Shown here: one piece after another, positions 59,591 through 64,000 of the stretch
How the letters are laid out: every line of letters starts with the position of its first letter
Numbering within the stretch: the first letter of the stretch is position 1
NCBI GenBank assembly: GCA_024235635.1
Contig: JACKMA010000002.1
Location: forward strand, 1,116,001 to 1,180,000
Origin: Zoogloeaceae bacterium
GTDB taxonomy: Bacteria; Pseudomonadota; Gammaproteobacteria; Burkholderiales; Rhodocyclaceae
Direction of reading: 5' to 3'
Length of the DNA stretch: 64,000 bases
Notes under the pieces: model-generated
The model's input: only the letters and a program-made list of their open reading frames with translations
The model's database searches: none
Told to the model about the DNA's origin: nothing
Made by a program: the position numbers and the translations under genes

Positions 59591-61482
59591 GAATCCCTGT
59601 TTCCGATGGCGAAGCGTTCGTCCCACGCCTCGTCGCGCGCCAGCAAGCGCGCGCGATCCCGCGACGACCGGCGCTCGCCTGCAATCTGGTGACAGGCCAG
59701 CGCCAGGCGTGCGGTGCCGGTGGCCAGCGTTCGCAAGCGAACGCCGAGCAACGTGGAACACACTCCTATTAGCGGCAGCCGTTTCTCAATCATGAGACTT
59801 GCCACCAGCCATTGCTCGAAGCTTCCCGGGTCGCCCTGGCGGGCACAACGACCTGCCAGCTGACGATCAAGCCGGCGGCTCGGATTTAGCTGGAGACTCA
59901 GAACGTGCAATCCGCCGCGGGCGCGCGCGTCGCCACCCAGTCGGATGTCGGTGCCGCGGCCGGCCATGTTGGTGGCGACCGTGACTCTGCCCGCCTCGCC
60001 GGCAGCAGCAACGACATCTGCCTCGTGGCGGCTCTGGTCGGCATTGAGTACGCGATGCTCGATGCCCGCCCGTGCGAGCAGGGCGGCCACCTGACGGCTG
60101 GCGGCGACCGAATCGGTGCCGATCAGCACGGCGCGGCGTGCGCCGACCAGGGCGGCGACCCTGGCCACCAGGGCATGCGCCAGTTCCTGTTCGTCGGCCA
60201 GCAAGCGCGTCGGCCGAGTGACGCGGAGGCAGCGTCGATGTGTCGGCACACGCGTCAGGTTGAGGCCGTAGCACCGCGCCAATTCGCCGCGTACCTCGGT
60301 GAGCGTGCCGCTCATGCCGGCGATCGCCCGGTAGCGGGGAAAGAAGCGCTGGTAGGTCGTCTGGGCCACGGTCTCGCTATCGGCCGGAGGATGCAGCCCT
60401 TCCTTCAGCGCAATCAGTGCGTGCAGCCCCCGGGACCAGACCCGACCTTCGGCGATCCTGCCGCTGACCGGATCGACGATGCATACCTCGCCATCGCGCA
60501 CCACGTAATCGGCGTCGCGATGGTAGAGATGCCGCGCTGCCAGCGCCATCTCGACGCACTCGTCGAGATGGCGCCGACTCAACCACCGGCCCGGTGCGTC
60601 GGCCAAAAACGATTCGGCTGCCTGGCAGAGTTGCGCCACCCGACCGCCACGGTCCAGCCGAAAATGCACGCCCTCGGTCAGTTCTCCCGCAAGCCGCCAG
60701 GCTTGCCACCAGCGGCTGCGACTGTCGGCATCTCGCCGCTCGGCAGAGAGGACGAGGGGCACGCTGGCTTCGTCGATGAGGACGCTGTCGGCCTCGTCGA
60801 TGAAGGCGAGGTCCAGTGCCGGCACCACTGGCCCCGATTCGTTCGGCTGCAGGAGGCGACGGGCGCAGGCATCGAGGCTGTCGACTTCGGGATGACCGGC
60901 TGCACGATCACGCAACCAGTCGAAGGCCACGGTGCGGGCGGACGCGTACACGATGTCGGCGCGATAGGCCTTGCGCCGCTCGGACGTCGGCGCATCTTCG
61001 TGGGCGGCCGCACAACGCAGGCCCAGCGCCGCATACAGGGGCCGGAGCCACTCGGCGTCCCTGCCCACCAGGTACTCGTTGGCGGTGATCACATGCACCC
61101 GACGCCCCGCCAGCGCGACCACCGCGGCCGCAAGACCGGCGGCCAGGGTCTTGCCCTCGCCGGTCGCCATCTCGACGACGCGACCATCGATCATCATCAG
61201 GGCTGCGAGCCACTGGGCGTCGAACGGCGCTAGGGCCAGATGGTCGCGACAGGCGCGATCGGCCAGCGCACACGCTTCGATCCGGCGAACGCCGTCGAGA
61301 CCCAGCAGCAGCAGACGTGCTCGCCATTCCCGGTCCGGGCATACATTGCCCCGCCATGCCCGGATCCGGGCCAGCTCACGGCGGTAGTGGGAAAGCCGGC
61401 GCGACGAGCGCGAACCGGCCGGCTGCGCTGACTTATGGCCGGCGAGTGGTGCTGAGGAACGCCCCAGGGCTAGCGTATCCAT
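59587..61482 (-). CDS. Short SecA-like translocase ATPase
   Basis: About 631 residues from an ATG overlapping the upstream gene by 13 bp; the start is not certain. SecA motifs are all present: MATGEGKTLAAGLA (Lys111), TANEYLVGRDAEW, IDEADSVLIDEASVPLVLS, a preprotein cross-linking domain with DYVVRDGEVCIVDPVSGRIA and LKEGLHPP, AGMSGTLTEV, and VATNMAGRGTDIRLGG with GRCARQGDPGS. The protein ends about 65 residues after the second ATPase domain, so the helical scaffold, wing and zinc tail of housekeeping SecA (~900 residues) are absent. It is thus a specialised ATPase, sited between two adaptor genes and the giant gene. Confidence 0.9.
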   Translation of the reverse strand: MDTLALGRSSAPLAGHKSAQPAGSRSSRRLSHYRRELARIRAWRGNVCPDREWRARLLLLGLDGVRRIEACALADRACRDHLALAPFDAQWLAALMMIDGRVVEMATGEGKTLAAGLAAAVVALAGRRVHVITANEYLVGRDAEWLRPLYAALGLRCAAAHEDAPTSERRKAYRADIVYASARTVAFDWLRDRAAGHPEVDSLDACARRLLQPNESGPVVPALDLAFIDEADSVLIDEASVPLVLSAERRDADSRSRWWQAWRLAGELTEGVHFRLDRGGRVAQLCQAAESFLADAPGRWLSRRHLDECVEMALAARHLYHRDADYVVRDGEVCIVDPVSGRIAEGRVWSRGLHALIALKEGLHPPADSETVAQTTYQRFFPRYRAIAGMSGTLTEVRGELARCYGLNLTRVPTHRRCLRVTRPTRLLADEQELAHALVARVAALVGARRAVLIGTDSVAASRQVAALLARAGIEHRVLNADQSRHEADVVAAAGEAGRVTVATNMAGRGTDIRLGGDARARGGLHVLSLQLNPSRRLDRQLAGRCARQGDPGSFEQWLVASLMIEKRLPLIGVCSTLLGVRLRTLATGTARLALACHQIAGERRSSRDRARLLARDEAWDERFAIGNRDS

Positions 61483-63629
61483 GCGGCACCGTTCGGATCG
61501 AAGTGACCGAGCAGCAGCTGCCGAAGTTGTCGCCAAGCTTGCGAGGCAATGCTGGCAGGACTGTGTTCGAAGCGCACCGCTGCCCGGCCGCCGGAGAATG
61601 CACTGACATCAACAGGCAGGCGCAGGTCAACCCAGACCACCGCCTGCAAGGTCGCCAGCCCGTCTGCGTCGGCCGGATCGACCACCATGTCGCCACCGGC
61701 CGCATTGCCGAGAGCCGCCGAAGGCAGCCGCATGCCGGCAGCCGGTACCTGGCCGAGCAATTCGGCCGTCACTGCGCTTCCGGGGGCGTCGGCGAGACGG
61801 ACCTCGACGCCCTCGAGGTCTTCGAGCAGCGTGGCCTCGGCATTCGGCAGTGCGACCCGTACGCGGCTCGGCTGGCCGTCGAAAACCATGCCGAAGACCT
61901 CGCCGCGCGGCAGGAATCGCCCAGGCAGATCCGCCTGCTGCGGGATCACCAGGCGGCCAGTGCGTGCTGCGCGTACGGTCAGCGCCGCGATCTGTTCGTC
62001 GATGCGGGTCGCTTCGTGGCGAGATGCACGCATGCGCTGGTCGGTGATCGCAGCACGTGCGGGATCGGCACGAAGCTGGCGGAACCACTCGATCTCGAGC
62101 CCCTCGATCTCGCGCGCCAGTTCCTCGCGCCGCGTCAGCAATTGGTCGTTGCGAAGTCGGGCGACGACGTCGCCAGCCTGGACGCGATCGCCGTCGCGGC
62201 GCGACAAGGGTTCGATGAACCCCTCGACGTCCGCCCTCAGGCGGGCATCGTCCGGCAGCCAGACGATGCCCTGGGCTACCGTGACATCGGGAACGGGCAC
62301 CGCGAACAGACCGACCGGCAGCACCACCGCCAAGACGACGGCCAACAGCCGCGCCCGCATCCGGTTTGCTTCGGGCAGACGATCGTCGAGCAAGGCCTTG
62401 AACAGGTCGACCGTGGGCTTCGCCAGCAAGGTCCAGCCGAACCACGCGGCCGCAACATAGGCGAAGAGCGGCGTGCGATTGCCGAGCCACAGGACGATGC
62501 CCGTGCACAGCCCCAGCCGGTACAGCCACGACAGCGGTTGATAGGCGAACAACCAGGCCGACTCCCCCCGCGCCGGAAACAGCGCGTCGGCCGGGTCGAG
62601 TCCCAGCAGGCGTCGGCGCAGGCCTTGCTGCCACCAGCGCCGAGACCGCGGCGCCAGGTTCGGAAGATCGAAGAGGTCGACCAGCACATAGTAGCCGTCG
62701 AATCTCAGCAGCGGGTTGCCGTTGACCAGTAGCGTCGACACCGCTGCCACCAGCATCACGACCATTGCCGCATCGCGCACGACGCCCGCTTCCACCATGC
62801 TCCACACGAGCAATGCCACGGCTGCCAGCGCAAGTTCGGCGAGGATGCCGGCAGCAGATACCACCAGCCGCTGATGGCCGCGACGGAATCCGTTGGCGGC
62901 GGAAACATCGACCCAGGGCACCGGCATCAGCACCAGCAGCGACACGCCCCATTCCCTGGCCTCGCCGCCCCAGCGCCGCACCGCCAGACCGTGGGCCAGT
63001 TCGTGGATCAGCTTGACCGGCGGATAGATCAGCCAGGTCAGCCAAAGCAGGCGCGTGCCGCGCGACAGCTCGCTGGCATGAGCAGCGAGTGGATCGATCT
63101 GGAGTACAGCCGCAACTGCGGCCAATGCCAAGGCAGCACACCACAGCCACAGCCCGGCGGCACCGAAGAGCAGGCGGCCGAGCGGCGCGAGCCGTCGCAG
63201 CAGAGCCGACGGGTCGCCCAGGCGCACGCGGAAGAACAGGGGATTCAGCTCACCGATGCGCTGGCGGCGCTCACGCTTGCGACGGCGCTCGAACACACTG
63301 CCGACGTCGGGCCGTCGATCGAAGCTCAGCAGGCCGCTTTCCTGCAGGCGCATCATCAGGCGCAGCAGACCGTCCTGGGCCGGTAGCGACTCGCCGGCTT
63401 CGCCGGCCAGAAAGTCCCATACACCCTGGGCCGTTCGCTGACCGTCGCAGCGTCCGATGAAGGCATAGGCGTCTGCGCCGATGCGCACCACCCGTTCGCT
63501 GGCGTCGTCGATCAGCAGATACCAGTCGTCACCGCGATAGCGTTGACGCTGGACACGGATGTTGGCGCGCAAGCGCGGCTTGAGCGCGGCGACGCGATAC
63601 CACATCGGGCTGAACAGCGTCTCCGACAC
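61470..63629 (-). CDS. M50 metallopeptidase-HlyD adaptor fusion
   Basis: 719 residues from a GTG 3 bp after the upstream stop. Residues ~10-115 resemble a PqqD-like domain, a peptide-chaperone fold. A membrane part (~140-450, about eight helices) contains HELAH at 209-213, the zinc motif of site-2-protease-type (M50) peptidases, and a later NPLLRFDGYYVLVDLFD block that matches the second metal-ligand region. Residues ~465-719 form a HlyD-like adaptor with lipoyl half-motifs (GFIEPLSRRDGDRVQAGDVV; VRAARTGRLVIPQ) and a coiled coil. M50-HlyD fusions are seen with peptide export systems. It may cleave or thread the giant protein or a partner. The stop overlaps the SecA-like start. Confidence 0.9.
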   Translation of the reverse strand: MSETLFSPMWYRVAALKPRLRANIRVQRQRYRGDDWYLLIDDASERVVRIGADAYAFIGRCDGQRTAQGVWDFLAGEAGESLPAQDGLLRLMMRLQESGLLSFDRRPDVGSVFERRRKRERRQRIGELNPLFFRVRLGDPSALLRRLAPLGRLLFGAAGLWLWCAALALAAVAAVLQIDPLAAHASELSRGTRLLWLTWLIYPPVKLIHELAHGLAVRRWGGEAREWGVSLLVLMPVPWVDVSAANGFRRGHQRLVVSAAGILAELALAAVALLVWSMVEAGVVRDAAMVVMLVAAVSTLLVNGNPLLRFDGYYVLVDLFDLPNLAPRSRRWWQQGLRRRLLGLDPADALFPARGESAWLFAYQPLSWLYRLGLCTGIVLWLGNRTPLFAYVAAAWFGWTLLAKPTVDLFKALLDDRLPEANRMRARLLAVVLAVVLPVGLFAVPVPDVTVAQGIVWLPDDARLRADVEGFIEPLSRRDGDRVQAGDVVARLRNDQLLTRREELAREIEGLEIEWFRQLRADPARAAITDQRMRASRHEATRIDEQIAALTVRAARTGRLVIPQQADLPGRFLPRGEVFGMVFDGQPSRVRVALPNAEATLLEDLEGVEVRLADAPGSAVTAELLGQVPAAGMRLPSAALGNAAGGDMVVDPADADGLATLQAVVWVDLRLPVDVSAFSGGRAAVRFEHSPASIASQAWRQLRQLLLGHFDPNGAAWIR

Positions 63630-63632
63630 GGC

Positions 63633-64000
63633 TCAGGCCCCCCAGCGCCACCACAGCATGCCGAGCCGGTCCGCGAGCCATCGCCATCCAGCCACGAGCA
63701 CCGGTTCGCGGCCCACCGCGACCCGCGCGATGCCTTGCAGGCCGGGGCGCAGGCCGTTGGCGTCTGCCACCAGCTCGGCTTCGACACGAAAGACGTTGCT
63801 GCCCTCGGAGATCGTAGCCATCGGCGTCAGACGCTCGATGCGCAGCGGATGCCTGCGGTCGGGATCTGCGCTCAGCACCATGGTCGCAGCCTGCCCGACC
63901 ACGACGCGACCGACATCGCGCTCATCGACCTCGAGCACGACGCGATAGCCGCCGGCCGGCGCGATCGTCAGCAGCACCTCGCCGCGGCTGACCGGCGCGC
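63633..64000 (-). CDS. HlyD-type adaptor, C-terminal part (runs off right edge)
   Basis: The open frame enters from the right edge as PVSRGEVLLTIAPAGGYRVV and continues with EVDERDVGRVVVGQAATMVL. It ends in a beta-barrel and a short C-terminal tail with RDLG-like basic and Trp-rich residues (LGMLWWRWGA). GEVLxxIAPxxGYRVVLEVDE is typical of the second half of HlyD-family adaptors. The N-terminal portion lies outside the window. It precedes the M50-HlyD gene by three bases and is the first operon gene visible. Confidence 0.85.
   Translation of the reverse strand, partial: APVSRGEVLLTIAPAGGYRVVLEVDERDVGRVVVGQAATMVLSADPDRRHPLRIERLTPMATISEGSNVFRVEAELVADANGLRPGLQGIARVAVGREPVLVAGWRWLADRLGMLWWRWGA

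Noticed and set aside
58680..59684. N-terminal extension of the giant protein by about 335 residues
   Set aside because: The extension overlaps the complete HlyD gene in another frame and is Arg/Gly-rich shadow sequence. The ATG at 58679 has a strong ribosome binding site and leads directly into the LEPR-XLL motif.

Overview
This is a GC-rich window (coding sequence clearly biased to G/C third positions), almost fully packed with protein genes. The content fits a free-living, motile, Gram-negative Pseudomonadota (beta- or gammaproteobacterium): a methyl-accepting chemotaxis protein, hybrid sensor kinases with Hpt domains, GGDEF/EAL enzymes, sigma-28-like promoters, EutBC, a PEP-CTERM-like protein, and a giant LEPR-XLL/DUF4347-type surface protein. 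I cannot name the genus from sequence alone. No rRNA, tRNA, CRISPR array, insertion sequence or prophage was seen.

Layout. 0-2.4 kb: a truncated gene at the left edge, a class I methyltransferase (-), and a cobalamin-type substrate-binding protein (+). 2.4-21.2 kb: a signalling region with a 1,605-residue multi-PAS hybrid kinase (-), a response regulator, a REC-GGDEF diguanylate cyclase and a second hybrid kinase (+). It continues with a SAM hydroxide adenosyltransferase plus EutB and EutC, then a REC-DUF3369-EAL protein and a histidine kinase. Three sites matching the sigma-28 (FliA) promoter pattern with exact N11 spacing control the first half of this region, two of them back to back. 21.2-27.5 kb, all on the minus strand: an SDR protein, an MCP preceded by an exported rhodanese, a BON-MscS channel and a photolyase-related protein. 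27.7-31.4 kb (+): a LuxR-type regulator with two HTH domains, a PEP-CTERM-like protein, an LEA-like lipoprotein followed by a clear intrinsic terminator, and a small exported protein. 31.5-38.6 kb: a UvrD-like ATPase (-), then a LysR regulator, a DUF2254 membrane protein, a small Cys-rich unknown, and a four-gene DUF1538-DUF1538-PII-CBS operon (+).

38.6-64.0 kb is one tightly packed minus-strand operon that runs off the right edge. In transcription order it encodes a HlyD-type adaptor (partial), an M50 peptidase-HlyD fusion, a shortened SecA-like ATPase, a second HlyD-type adaptor, a 6,164-residue giant protein and a diguanylate cyclase. Every junction either overlaps or is separated by two or three bases. 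I read this as a dedicated export system for the giant protein, coupled to c-di-GMP synthesis; it is the most interesting object in the window. The giant gene holds 25 tandem 300-bp repeats, some forming nearly identical higher-order blocks.

How the parts may work together (inference): the 2.4-21 kb kinases and regulators carry no DNA-binding output and feed phosphate to c-di-GMP enzymes. Their sigma-28-like promoters tie them to the flagellar programme, while the giant surface protein with its own diguanylate cyclase would serve the attached state.
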